Shown one piece after another: positions 6,793-13,131 of a stretch of DNA of 14,432 nucleotides. Source of the DNA: DASRTE01 sp035316885 (GTDB lineage Bacteria > Actinomycetota > Actinomycetes > Jiangellales > Jiangellaceae); the NCBI GenBank assembly GCA_035316885.1, contig DATHII010000339.1:1-14432 (forward strand), given 5' to 3'. The position numbers were made by a program, and so were the translations under genes. The stretch's first letter is position 1, and each line of letters starts with the position of its first letter. Under the pieces are notes generated by a model. The model saw only the letters and a list, made by a program, of their open reading frames with translations, was not told where the DNA came from and did no database searches.

Positions 6793-7767
6793 TTACCGCA
6801 GGGTGCGTGCGACCTCCGCGGCCCAGTACGTGAGCACGATGTCGGCACCGGCGCGGCGGATCGACGTCAGCGTCTCGGCGATCACCCGGTCGCGGTCGAT
6901 CCAACCCTGGGCCGCCGCAGCCTCGACCATCGCGTACTCGCCGGACACCTGGTAGGCCGCCACGGGCACGTCAACCAGGTCGCGTACTCGCGCTAGCACG
7001 TCGAGGTAGGCCATCGCCGGCTTGACCATGACCAGGTCGGCGCCCTCGGCGACGTCGAGGCGGACCTCGCGCAGCGCTTCGAGACCGTTGGCCGGATCCT
7101 GCTGGTAGGTCCGGCGGTCACCGGTCAGCGACGATTCGACGGCGTCGCGGAACGGCCCGTAGAACGCCGATGCGTACTTCGCCGCGTAGGCGAGGATGGC
7201 GACGTCGTGGAACCCGCCGCCTTCGAGGGCTCCCCGGATGGCGGCCACCTGGCCGTCCATCATCCCGCTGGGCGCGACGACGTGGGTTCCCGCGGAGGCC
7301 TGCGCCAGCGCCATCCGCTCGTAGGCGCGCAGCGTCGCGTCGTTGTCGACCGACCCGTCCGCCGCCAGCACCCCGCAGTGCCCGTGCGAGGTGAACTCGT
7401 CCAGGCACAGGTCCGCCATCACGACAGACGCGTCGCCGACCTCGGCCACGACATCCCGGATCGCCATGTTGAGCACGCCGTCCGGGTTGAAGGCGCCGGA
7501 TCCGGTTGCGTTCCTCGAGGCCGGGACCCCGAACAGCATGAGCCCGCCGACCCCTGCCTCGACCGCCTCGAGCGCAGCCTTGCGAAGCGTGTCGCGGGTG
7601 TGTTGGACGACGCCGGGCATCGATCGGATCGCACGGGCCTCGGCTGCGCCCTCGCGCACGAACAGCGGTAGCACAAGGTGCCGGGGTTCGAGCGAGGTCT
7701 CGGCAACCAGCCGGCGCATGGCCGCCGTACGGCGGAGCCGGCGGGGCCGCTCAGCGGGAAACGCCAT
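6793..7767 (-). CDS. hemB: Porphobilinogen synthase (5-aminolevulinate dehydratase)
   Basis: A 324-residue enzyme that condenses two 5-aminolevulinate molecules to porphobilinogen in the cytoplasm. The two active-site lysines are Lys197 (ILAYAAKYASAFYGPFRDA, 191-209) and the Schiff-base Lys249 (DLVMVKPAMAYLDV). The metal-site segment reads DLCLDEFTSHGHCG (119-132): two of the three cysteines of the zinc-dependent type are present and the middle one is Asp, a mixed site also recalled from other actinobacterial HemB. The ATG at 7767 is preferred over a GTG two codons earlier because the GGAG upstream is 8 nt from the ATG but only 2 nt from the GTG. It is the last haem gene of the operon, 31 bp after hemD. 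The ending ADIVLTYWAAEVARTLR is the typical C-terminus. Confidence 0.97.
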   Translation of the reverse strand: MAFPAERPRRLRRTAAMRRLVAETSLEPRHLVLPLFVREGAAEARAIRSMPGVVQHTRDTLRKAALEAVEAGVGGLMLFGVPASRNATGSGAFNPDGVLNMAIRDVVAEVGDASVVMADLCLDEFTSHGHCGVLAADGSVDNDATLRAYERMALAQASAGTHVVAPSGMMDGQVAAIRGALEGGGFHDVAILAYAAKYASAFYGPFRDAVESSLTGDRRTYQQDPANGLEALREVRLDVAEGADLVMVKPAMAYLDVLARVRDLVDVPVAAYQVSGEYAMVEAAAAQGWIDRDRVIAETLTSIRRAGADIVLTYWAAEVARTLR

Positions 7768-7798
7768 CGTCACGACTCCGTCGTCGGGTCACGGCGAC

Positions 7799-9394
7799 TC
7801 ATGTTGCCTTACGCCGGGCCGACGTGCGACGTCGCTGCGACGGTTTGGTAACTGGTTCGCCGGCCTCGACCAGCGCCAGCCGCCGCGCCGCGCCGAACTC
7901 GGCGAGCGCCTCGGCGAGCACCTCGACCGACGGCTCGGCCGCGAGCACGTCGACGCGCAGGCCGTGCTCTTCGGCGGTCTTGGCGGTGGCCGGTCCGATG
8001 CACGCGACCACCGTGGTCGTGTGGGGCTTGCCGGCGATGCCGACCAGGTTGCGCACGGTGGACGACGACGTGAAGACGACGGCGTCGAACTTTCCGCCCT
8101 TGATGGCATCGCGGGTCTCGACCGCCGGCGGGGCAGCGCGCACGGTCCGGTAGGCGGTGACGTCGTCGACCTCCCAGCCCATCTCGACCAGACCGGCCGC
8201 GAGCGTCTCGGTCGCGATGTCCGCCCGGGGCAGGAAGACCCGGTTGATCGGGTCGAGCACTTCGTCGTACGGGGGCCAGTCGAGCAGGAGGCCACGCGCG
8301 GACTGCTCGCCGGAGGGCAGCAGGTCCGGTTCGATGCCCCACGCGCGCAGGGCTTCGGCGGTCTTCTCGCCCACCGCAGCGACCTTGAGACCGGACAGTG
8401 CCCGCGCGTCCAGGCCGTACTCGGCGAGCTTCTCCTTGACCGCGCGCAGCGCGTTGCCGGAGGTGAGCGCGATCCACTCGTAGCGACCCTCGACCATGCC
8501 GCGCACGGCCTTGTCGATCTGCTGCGGGTTGCGCGGCGGCTCGACGGAGATCGTCGGGACCTCCTCGGGCACGGCGCCGGAGCGCCGCAGCGCGGCCGAC
8601 AGCGACCCCGCCTGCTGACGGGTACGGGGGACGAGCACCCGCCAGCCGAACAGCGGCTTGGTCTCGAACCACGACAGTGCCTCGCGGTGGTTGACGACCT
8701 CACCGACGACGGCGACCACGGGCGCCTGCAGCTTGGCCGACCGTACGTCGGCCGCTGCCCGCTCCAGCGTCGAGACGACGGTGCGCTGGTCGACGGTGCT
8801 TCCGGCGGCGATGACGGCGACCGGTGTACCGGGCGCGGTTCCCGCCTCGATCAGGGCGCTCGCCACGTGGCCGAGCTGGTCGTCGACGCGCGTGAGCACG
8901 AGGGTGTCGGCCGTGCAGGCGCGCCAGTCGACCTTGCCGGCGACGTCGACGACCTGGATGCTGCGCTTGCGCCCAGCGGTCAATGGCACGCCCGCGTGGG
9001 CCGGGACGGCGGTCACATCGGCGACACCGGGCACGATCTCGAACGGGATGCCGGCCTTGGCGCACGCGAGCGCCTCGTCGGCACCGGTCGGGTGCAGGAA
9101 CGGGTCGCCGTCGAGCAGCCGCACGACGTTGCGTCCGCCCTTGGCGGCCGCAAGCACGAGCCGGCCGCGAACGGCGGCGGGCAACGGCAGCCCCTCCTCG
9201 TCGACGCCGCACTCGACGACGTCGATGTCGTCGCGTGCGTGCGCGAGCAGGTCACGATGGCGGGCGCCCTCGATGACGGCGACGTCGGCCTCGGCGAGGA
9301 CCTCGACGGCGCGCAACGTCAGCAGGTCGGGATCCCCCGGCCCGGCACCGACGAAGGCGACGCTGCCCACGGTGGGACGTTTTCTTGTGGTCAC
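7799..9394 (-). CDS. hemD: SUMT-like / uroporphyrinogen-III synthase fusion protein
   Basis: A 531-residue two-domain protein. Residues about 10-240 form a tetrapyrrole-methylase (CobA/SUMT-like) domain: VGAGPGDPDLLTLRAVEVL, LLDGDPFLHPTGADE, IVPGVADVTAVPAHAGVPLT and PVAVIAAGSTVDQRTVVSTL. Residues about 250-505 form uroporphyrinogen-III synthase, with LTSGNALRAV (310-319), FTSSSTVRNL (441-450) and IGPATAKTAEEHGL. HemD cyclises hydroxymethylbilane with inversion of ring D. The fused arrangement is the actinobacterial norm. The SUMT half has lost standard signatures (no GGDPFxFGRG and no YMG), so its methylase activity is doubtful. A basic C-terminal tail (KPSQRRRTSARRKAT) follows. The GTG start overlaps the hemC stop by 4 nt (GTGA), implying coupled translation. 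Confidence is high for HemD, moderate for methylase function. Confidence 0.94.
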   Translation of the reverse strand: MTTRKRPTVGSVAFVGAGPGDPDLLTLRAVEVLAEADVAVIEGARHRDLLAHARDDIDVVECGVDEEGLPLPAAVRGRLVLAAAKGGRNVVRLLDGDPFLHPTGADEALACAKAGIPFEIVPGVADVTAVPAHAGVPLTAGRKRSIQVVDVAGKVDWRACTADTLVLTRVDDQLGHVASALIEAGTAPGTPVAVIAAGSTVDQRTVVSTLERAAADVRSAKLQAPVVAVVGEVVNHREALSWFETKPLFGWRVLVPRTRQQAGSLSAALRRSGAVPEEVPTISVEPPRNPQQIDKAVRGMVEGRYEWIALTSGNALRAVKEKLAEYGLDARALSGLKVAAVGEKTAEALRAWGIEPDLLPSGEQSARGLLLDWPPYDEVLDPINRVFLPRADIATETLAAGLVEMGWEVDDVTAYRTVRAAPPAVETRDAIKGGKFDAVVFTSSSTVRNLVGIAGKPHTTTVVACIGPATAKTAEEHGLRVDVLAAEPSVEVLAEALAEFGAARRLALVEAGEPVTKPSQRRRTSARRKAT

Positions 9395-10335
9395 CGAACG
9401 ATCTCCTGTTCCAGCGCCCGGTCAGGGGCGCCGACGAGCGCTCCGGCCCCGTCGTCGAGCAGGTCGGCCGCGAGGTCGCGACCGATCCGCTCGGCCGCCG
9501 GCAACGGGCCGGTGGCGGACTTGCGGATGCTCACCGTGCCGTCGAGCGATACCACGACGGCACGGAGGTAGAGCTCGAGGCCGTCGTCGCCCTCCGCCGC
9601 CTCGGCGTACGCGCCCACAGGAGCGGTACAGCCGGCCTCGAGCGCAGCGAGGAGGGAGCGTTCCGCAGTGACGGCGGAACGGGTCGTGGGCTCGTCGAGC
9701 ATGCGCAGGACGTCGACCAGGTCATCGTCCGCACGGCACTCGACGGCGAGCGCGCCTTGTCCGGGTGCGGGGAGCATCTGCAGTGGGTCGATTACCTCGG
9801 TGACCTCGTCGAGGCGGCCGAGGCGAGCCAGGCCGGCCCGGGCGAGGACGACCGCGTCGAGCGTCCCGTCGGCGACCCGCGAGAGCCTGGTGTCGACGTT
9901 GCCGCGGACGGGAACGAGGTCGAGCCCGAGACCCAGTGCGCGAATCTGGGCGACCCGTCGAGGTGCACCCGTGCCCACGCGGGCTCCCGCGGGTAGCTCA
10001 CCCAGGGTGAGGCCGTCCCGCGCAACGAGCACGTCGCGCGGGTCCTCGCGCAACGGGGTAGCGGCGACCACGAGACCGTCGGCGGGCGCGGTCGGCAGGT
10101 CCTTGTACGAGTGGACGGCGAGATCGATCCGGTCGGCGAGCAGTGCGTCGCGCAAGGCGCTGACGAACACGCCGGTGCCGCCGATGGTCGCCAGCGGCTC
10201 TTGGGAGATGTCGCCATGCGTCGTGATCTCGACCAGTTCGACCTCCCTCCCGGTCTTGGCGAGGGCGGCGGCGACTGTTCGCGCCTGGGCGAGGGCCAGC
10301 GCGCTCCGGCGGGTGCCCAGCCTGAGGGCCGTCAT
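9391..10335 (-). CDS. hemC: Hydroxymethylbilane synthase (porphobilinogen deaminase)
   Basis: A 314-residue enzyme that polymerises four porphobilinogen units to hydroxymethylbilane. The N-terminus LRLGTRRSALALAQA is the family signature. The catalytic Asp is in AVHSYKDLPT (Asp79), and the cofactor-binding arginines lie in VGTGAPRRVAQ (120-130) and VRGNVDTRL. The dipyrromethane cofactor attaches to Cys236 in LEAGCTAPVGAYA. APGQGALAVECR precedes it as expected. Length is normal. The ATG at 10335 overlaps the hemA stop by 4 nt (ATGA), and the gene's own stop overlaps the hemD start, so it is embedded in a translationally coupled chain. Confidence 0.97.
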   Translation of the reverse strand: MTALRLGTRRSALALAQARTVAAALAKTGREVELVEITTHGDISQEPLATIGGTGVFVSALRDALLADRIDLAVHSYKDLPTAPADGLVVAATPLREDPRDVLVARDGLTLGELPAGARVGTGAPRRVAQIRALGLGLDLVPVRGNVDTRLSRVADGTLDAVVLARAGLARLGRLDEVTEVIDPLQMLPAPGQGALAVECRADDDLVDVLRMLDEPTTRSAVTAERSLLAALEAGCTAPVGAYAEAAEGDDGLELYLRAVVVSLDGTVSIRKSATGPLPAAERIGRDLAADLLDDGAGALVGAPDRALEQEIVR

Positions 10336-11648
10336 TGCGGACCACCCCCTCCCTCAAGCCGTGCCTGGGGTGTGGGGCGGGCCACGGCCTCGGCCGCTCG
10401 CGGGTCGAGCGCGAACAGCTCGCGCAGCGCAGACTCGTAGGACGCCCCTCCCGGTTCAGCGGCGAGCTCCTTGACCCGCACGGTCGGTGCGTGCAGCAGC
10501 TTGTCGACCACCCGTCGGACGGTGGCCGTGACCTCGGCCAGGGTGCGGGGGTCGAGGTCGGGTAGGCGGCCACCCATCCGGGCGAGCTCGGCGGTCACGA
10601 CGTCGTCGGCCATTGTCCGCAGCGCCACGACGGTGGGTGCGACCCGGGCCTGCCGGCGCGCGCCGGCGAACCCGGCCAGCTCGTCGGCCACGATCGCGCG
10701 GACCGCCGCAACCTCCGAAGCCGGTGCCGCGGTGTCGTCTCGATCCGCGAGTGTCGCGAGGTCGGCGACCACTACGCCGGGTAGCGCGTGCACGGCGGAG
10801 TCGACGTCGCGGGGAAGCGCTACGTCGAGCACCCGTAATGGACGTCCGCCTCTGCGCGAGACGGCCGACTGGACGACGTCGTGCTGGAGCACGATATCCG
10901 TAGCTCCGGTGCACGACACGACCACGTCCGCGGCGTCGAGCGCCGCAGGAAGGTCGGACAACGTGACGGCCCGGCCGCCGACCGACTCGGCCATCCGCGC
11001 GGCCCGCTCGGCGGTCCGGTTGGCGACCACGACCTCGGCGCCGCCGCGGGCCAGCGTCGTCGCCGCGAGCGCAGCCATCGAGCCGGCGCCAATCACCAAG
11101 CCGGTCATGCCCGCGACACCGGCAGGCGCCACGGCGGCAAGGCCGACCGTGACCACCGAGCGGCCGGCGGCGTCGATGTCCGTCTCGGCGTGGGCCCGCT
11201 TTCCGACCCGCAGGGCGATGGGGAACAGCTCCCCCAGCACACGCCCGGTCGCACCAGACGTCTGCGCCAGCTGGTAGGCCTCGCGCACCTGACCGAGGAT
11301 CTGGCTCTCGCCCACCACCATCGAGTCGAGTCCGGTGGTCACGTGGAACAGATGGGCGACCGCGCGGTCCTCGTAGTGCACGTAAAGGTGGGGGGTGAGC
11401 AGAGCGCGGTCGACGTCGACGTGCTGTGCGAGCAGACCACCGATCTCGTCGACGCCGCCGTGGAAGGTTGCGGCGTCCGCGTAGACCTCGACCCGGTTGC
11501 ACGTGACGACGGCCACCGCCTCGGACAGGTGCTCCGAGGTGTGGACGTCGTCGAGCAGCTTCGCGACCGCTTCGCCGCCGATCGCGGCACGCTCGAGCAC
11601 CTCGACCGGGGCGCTGCGGTGGGACAGCCCGACGACCAGCACGGTCAT
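10332..11648 (-). CDS. hemA: Glutamyl-tRNA reductase
   Basis: A 438-residue NADPH-dependent enzyme that reduces glutamyl-tRNA(Glu) to glutamate-1-semialdehyde, the first committed step of the C5 pathway and the usual control point. It starts MTVLVVGLSHRSAPVEVLE, and the catalytic Cys50 lies in TCNRVEVYAD. The strongly conserved GLDSMVVGESQILGQVREAY block follows at about 106-125, then a Rossmann NADPH domain (LVIGAGSMAALAATTLARGGAEVVVANRT) and a C-terminal helical dimerisation domain (VRRVVDKLLHAPTVRVKELA). Its product is passed to HemL, encoded about 7.6 kb away in this window. The ATG overlaps the rex stop by 4 nt (ATGA), so its translation is probably coupled to the redox repressor. A Gly/Pro/Gln-rich tail (LEGGGGPQ) ends the protein. 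Confidence 0.98.
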   Translation of the reverse strand: MTVLVVGLSHRSAPVEVLERAAIGGEAVAKLLDDVHTSEHLSEAVAVVTCNRVEVYADAATFHGGVDEIGGLLAQHVDVDRALLTPHLYVHYEDRAVAHLFHVTTGLDSMVVGESQILGQVREAYQLAQTSGATGRVLGELFPIALRVGKRAHAETDIDAAGRSVVTVGLAAVAPAGVAGMTGLVIGAGSMAALAATTLARGGAEVVVANRTAERAARMAESVGGRAVTLSDLPAALDAADVVVSCTGATDIVLQHDVVQSAVSRRGGRPLRVLDVALPRDVDSAVHALPGVVVADLATLADRDDTAAPASEVAAVRAIVADELAGFAGARRQARVAPTVVALRTMADDVVTAELARMGGRLPDLDPRTLAEVTATVRRVVDKLLHAPTVRVKELAAEPGGASYESALRELFALDPRAAEAVARPTPQARLEGGGGPQ

Positions 11649-12379
11649 CCGCGCACCGCCTCGGCGAGTTCGGCGGCCTGCTCGGCGGTCAACGCCAGCG
11701 CCGCACCGTTCTTACGCTGCTCGTGGTAGGCGAGGATCTGCAGTTCGATGGACAGGTCGACCTTGCGGAGGTCGACGCCGTCAGGCACCTGGAGGAGCGT
11801 CGGGGCGAAGTTGAGGATGCTCGTGACTCCTGCGGCAACGAGGCGGTCGCACACCTGCTGAGCGACTCGGGCAGGGGTCGCGATGACGCCGATCGCGATG
11901 CGCTGTTCGCGGACCAACCGCTCGAGGTCGTCGACATGACAGACGACCAGCCCGGCGACGTCCTCGCCGGTCCTGGTGGGGTCGGCGTCGACCAGAGCCG
12001 CCACGCGGAAGCCGCGGGAGGCGAATCCGGCGTAGTTGGCCAGGGCCTGTCCGAGGTTGCCGATCCCGACGATGACGACGGGCCAGTCCTGGGTCAGACC
12101 GATCTCCCTGGAGATCTGGTAGCGAAGGTACTCGACCTCGTACCCGACACCTCGCGTGCCGTACGAACCGAGGTAGGACAGGTCCTTGCGAAGCTTGGCC
12201 GAGTTGACCCCGGCCGACTCGGCGAGCTCGTCGGATGAGACGGTGACCACACCGCGCTCGGCCAGTGTCGCCAACGCCCGCAGGTAGAGCGGCAGCCGTG
12301 CCACGCTCGCCTCGGGCACGCCTCTGCTGGCGGTGTCCGCGGCGGGTTCTGCCGGCTGCGTGCGGGTGCGACGGGTCAC
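11645..12379 (-). CDS. rex: Redox-sensing transcriptional repressor Rex
   Basis: A 244-residue Rex repressor, which binds DNA when NAD+ dominates and lets go when NADH rises. Residues about 27-85 form the winged helix, with the conserved TVSSDELAESAGVNSAKLRKDLSYLG followed by SYGTRGVGY. A Rossmann domain follows: VVIVGIGNLGQALANY (101-116, GxGxxG at 105-110), then ALVDADP where the Asp after the second strand fits NAD(H) binding. The C-terminal helix (LSIELQILAYHEQRK) is the one that swaps between subunits in known structures. A polar N-terminal extension of about 25 residues is variable in the family. The GTG start at 12379 has GGGAG a few bases upstream. It heads the rex-hemA-hemC-hemD-hemB operon, as in Streptomyces, and a Rex-site-like dyad lies about 80 bp upstream, pointing to self-control. 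Confidence 0.96.
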   Translation of the reverse strand: MTRRTRTQPAEPAADTASRGVPEASVARLPLYLRALATLAERGVVTVSSDELAESAGVNSAKLRKDLSYLGSYGTRGVGYEVEYLRYQISREIGLTQDWPVVIVGIGNLGQALANYAGFASRGFRVAALVDADPTRTGEDVAGLVVCHVDDLERLVREQRIAIGVIATPARVAQQVCDRLVAAGVTSILNFAPTLLQVPDGVDLRKVDLSIELQILAYHEQRKNGAALALTAEQAAELAEAVRG

Positions 12380-12445
12380 GGTACTCCCGGGTAGGCCGGC
12401 CGCGCGTGTTACGCGTCGGCGGCCGGTGAGGTGCGTCGGGAACCC

Positions 12446-12474
12446 AGCCTAGGTCCTTGTGAACGCAGGCACAA
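12446..12474 (-). promoter_or_regulatory. Candidate promoter of the rex-hem operon
   Basis: Leftward, TTGTGC (12474-12469) and TAGGCT (12451-12446) are separated by exactly 17 bp. The -10 fits the actinobacterial TAnnnT pattern. The start site would be near 12439, giving a leader of about 60 nt before the GTG of rex. The Rex-like dyad covers the -35 and most of the spacer. Confidence 0.6.
12457..12474. promoter_or_regulatory. Rex operator-like dyad upstream of rex
   Basis: TTGTGAACGCAGGCACAA is 18 bp, the length of the known Rex site TTGTGAA-N4-TTCACAA. The left arm is a perfect TTGTGAA; the right arm is GGCACAA, two mismatches from TTCACAA, with the outer CACAA intact. Its place over the -35 and spacer of the rex promoter candidate fits repression by blocking RNA polymerase, as established for Rex in Streptomyces. 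Confidence 0.75.
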
Positions 12475-12681
12475 AGTCACGAACCTGCCGGCGCATGCTC
12501 CCGCAAGGAGCCCAATCGCCACCCCCCGCGCCGAAAGTCACCCGCTTGGGTGGTGGCTACCACTCAGGCGAGTAAAGCCGCACGAGCAACACCCGGCACC
12601 CGGCTACGCAGGCGCTAGCCGGGACCGACAGCCATCGGCACCTATGGTTCCGATCTCGCGCTTTGTTACTCGCCGGCCGAC
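12475..12681. other. Gene-free stretch between the rex promoter and the small-protein gene
   Basis: About 200 bp with no credible coding frame. It holds a six-C run (12522-12527 region) and two small adjacent stem-loops: CACCC-GCTT-GGGTG (12539-12552) and GTGG-CTA-CCAC (12553-12563). GGC-GAGTAAA-GCC (12567-12579) lies just after them, and a larger inverted repeat at 12599-12623 is listed separately. I compared it by eye with tRNA and c-di-GMP riboswitch signatures and found no match. Function, if any, is unknown. Confidence 0.4.
12599..12623 (-). terminator. Strong inverted repeat, possible terminator for the 12682-13077 gene
   Basis: CCCGGCTA and TAGCCGGG form a perfect 8-bp stem around the 9-nt loop CGCAGGCGC. 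It lies about 60-80 bp beyond the stop of the leftward gene at 12682 and before the rex promoter, where a terminator would insulate the rex operon. There is no U-tract, so the call is tentative. Confidence 0.4.
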
Positions 12682-13077
12682 TCAGAGGTCCGGCAACCGG
12701 TTGAAGCCGGTGAACGGCGCCTTTACCTCAACCTGCGCCCCCTGCTGGATCATTGATTCGATCATCTCGACGACGCCCCCTCTCGGGTTCCCGTACACCT
12801 GGATCCGCGACGTACTGCCATCCAGCAGCTCGGCATAGGCGCGGCTGACGTGTTCGGTGATGAACCCCATATGCGTCACCATCGACTCCGCATCGGGGTG
12901 CACCTGGACGACCGTCACCTCGTTCTCGGACCTGTTGGCGTACCCGTGAAACGACAGGAGCCGGGGCTCGTTGGCCTCGACGACCGACTCGCAGAACTCG
13001 GCGAAGAACTTCTCGAACTCCTGGAACTTGCCTGCCTTCACCGTGTGCGTGCCGATGAAGATGAACGGTTCAGCCAT
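12682..13077 (-). CDS. Hypothetical small protein, possibly of the dimeric alpha/beta-barrel type
   Basis: A 131-residue protein that I do not recognise as a named family. It starts MAEPFIFIGTHTVKAGKFQEFEKFF, continues LLSFHGYANRSENEVTVVQVHPDAESMVTHM, and ends with RIQVYGNPRGGVVEMIESMIQQ. The opening strand-helix pattern ('xxFIFIGTHxVKxGKxxEFxxFF') and the second half's 'VVQVHPDAESMxxHM' recall the ferredoxin-like halves of ABM/EthD-type dimeric alpha/beta-barrel proteins, which include small monooxygenases and cofactor-free enzymes. No catalytic residue can be singled out. The ATG at 13077 is chosen because AGGAGG lies 5 nt before it, too close to the adjacent GTG. It is divergent from the SARP-type regulator with 54 bp between the starts, so the two may share control. 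Confidence 0.75.
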   Translation of the reverse strand: MAEPFIFIGTHTVKAGKFQEFEKFFAEFCESVVEANEPRLLSFHGYANRSENEVTVVQVHPDAESMVTHMGFITEHVSRAYAELLDGSTSRIQVYGNPRGGVVEMIESMIQQGAQVEVKAPFTGFNRLPDL

Positions 13078-13090
13078 CACTGCCTCCTGC

Positions 13091-13107
13091 TTGTGCGCGC
13101 GTCACAA
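13091..13107. promoter_or_regulatory. TTGTG-N7-CACAA dyad between divergent genes
   Basis: The sequence TTGTGCGCGCGTCACAA sits in the 54-bp gap between the divergent small-protein and SARP genes. Its 5-bp arms are perfect inverted repeats and are the same arms as in the Rex-like site upstream of rex, but the spacer is 7 bp rather than 8. It may be an operator; the binding protein is unknown. Confidence 0.4.
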
Positions 13108-13131
13108 CTGCACGAACCCGGGGGTGTGCCG

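Noticed and set aside
5145..6848. A 567-codon open frame on the minus strand covering the cupin and GNAT region
   Set aside because: It is antisense to the cupin and out of frame with the GNAT gene, is rich in Arg/Gly/Pro, and has no recognisable family.
7343..9571. A 742-codon open frame on the plus strand opposite hemB and hemD
   Set aside because: It lies antisense to two well-supported haem genes, its composition is Arg/Gly/Asp-rich low-complexity sequence typical of GC-rich shadows, and no domain is recognisable.
10456..11502. A 348-codon minus-strand frame inside hemA
   Set aside because: It is an out-of-frame reading of hemA with extreme Arg/Gly content and no motif.
12539..12579. 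Possible riboswitch (GGC-GAGTAAA-GCC recalled the GCAAAGCC part of c-di-GMP-I aptamers)
   Set aside because: The GAAA tetraloop receptor arrangement and the second helix signature are missing, and no gene follows in a suitable direction.
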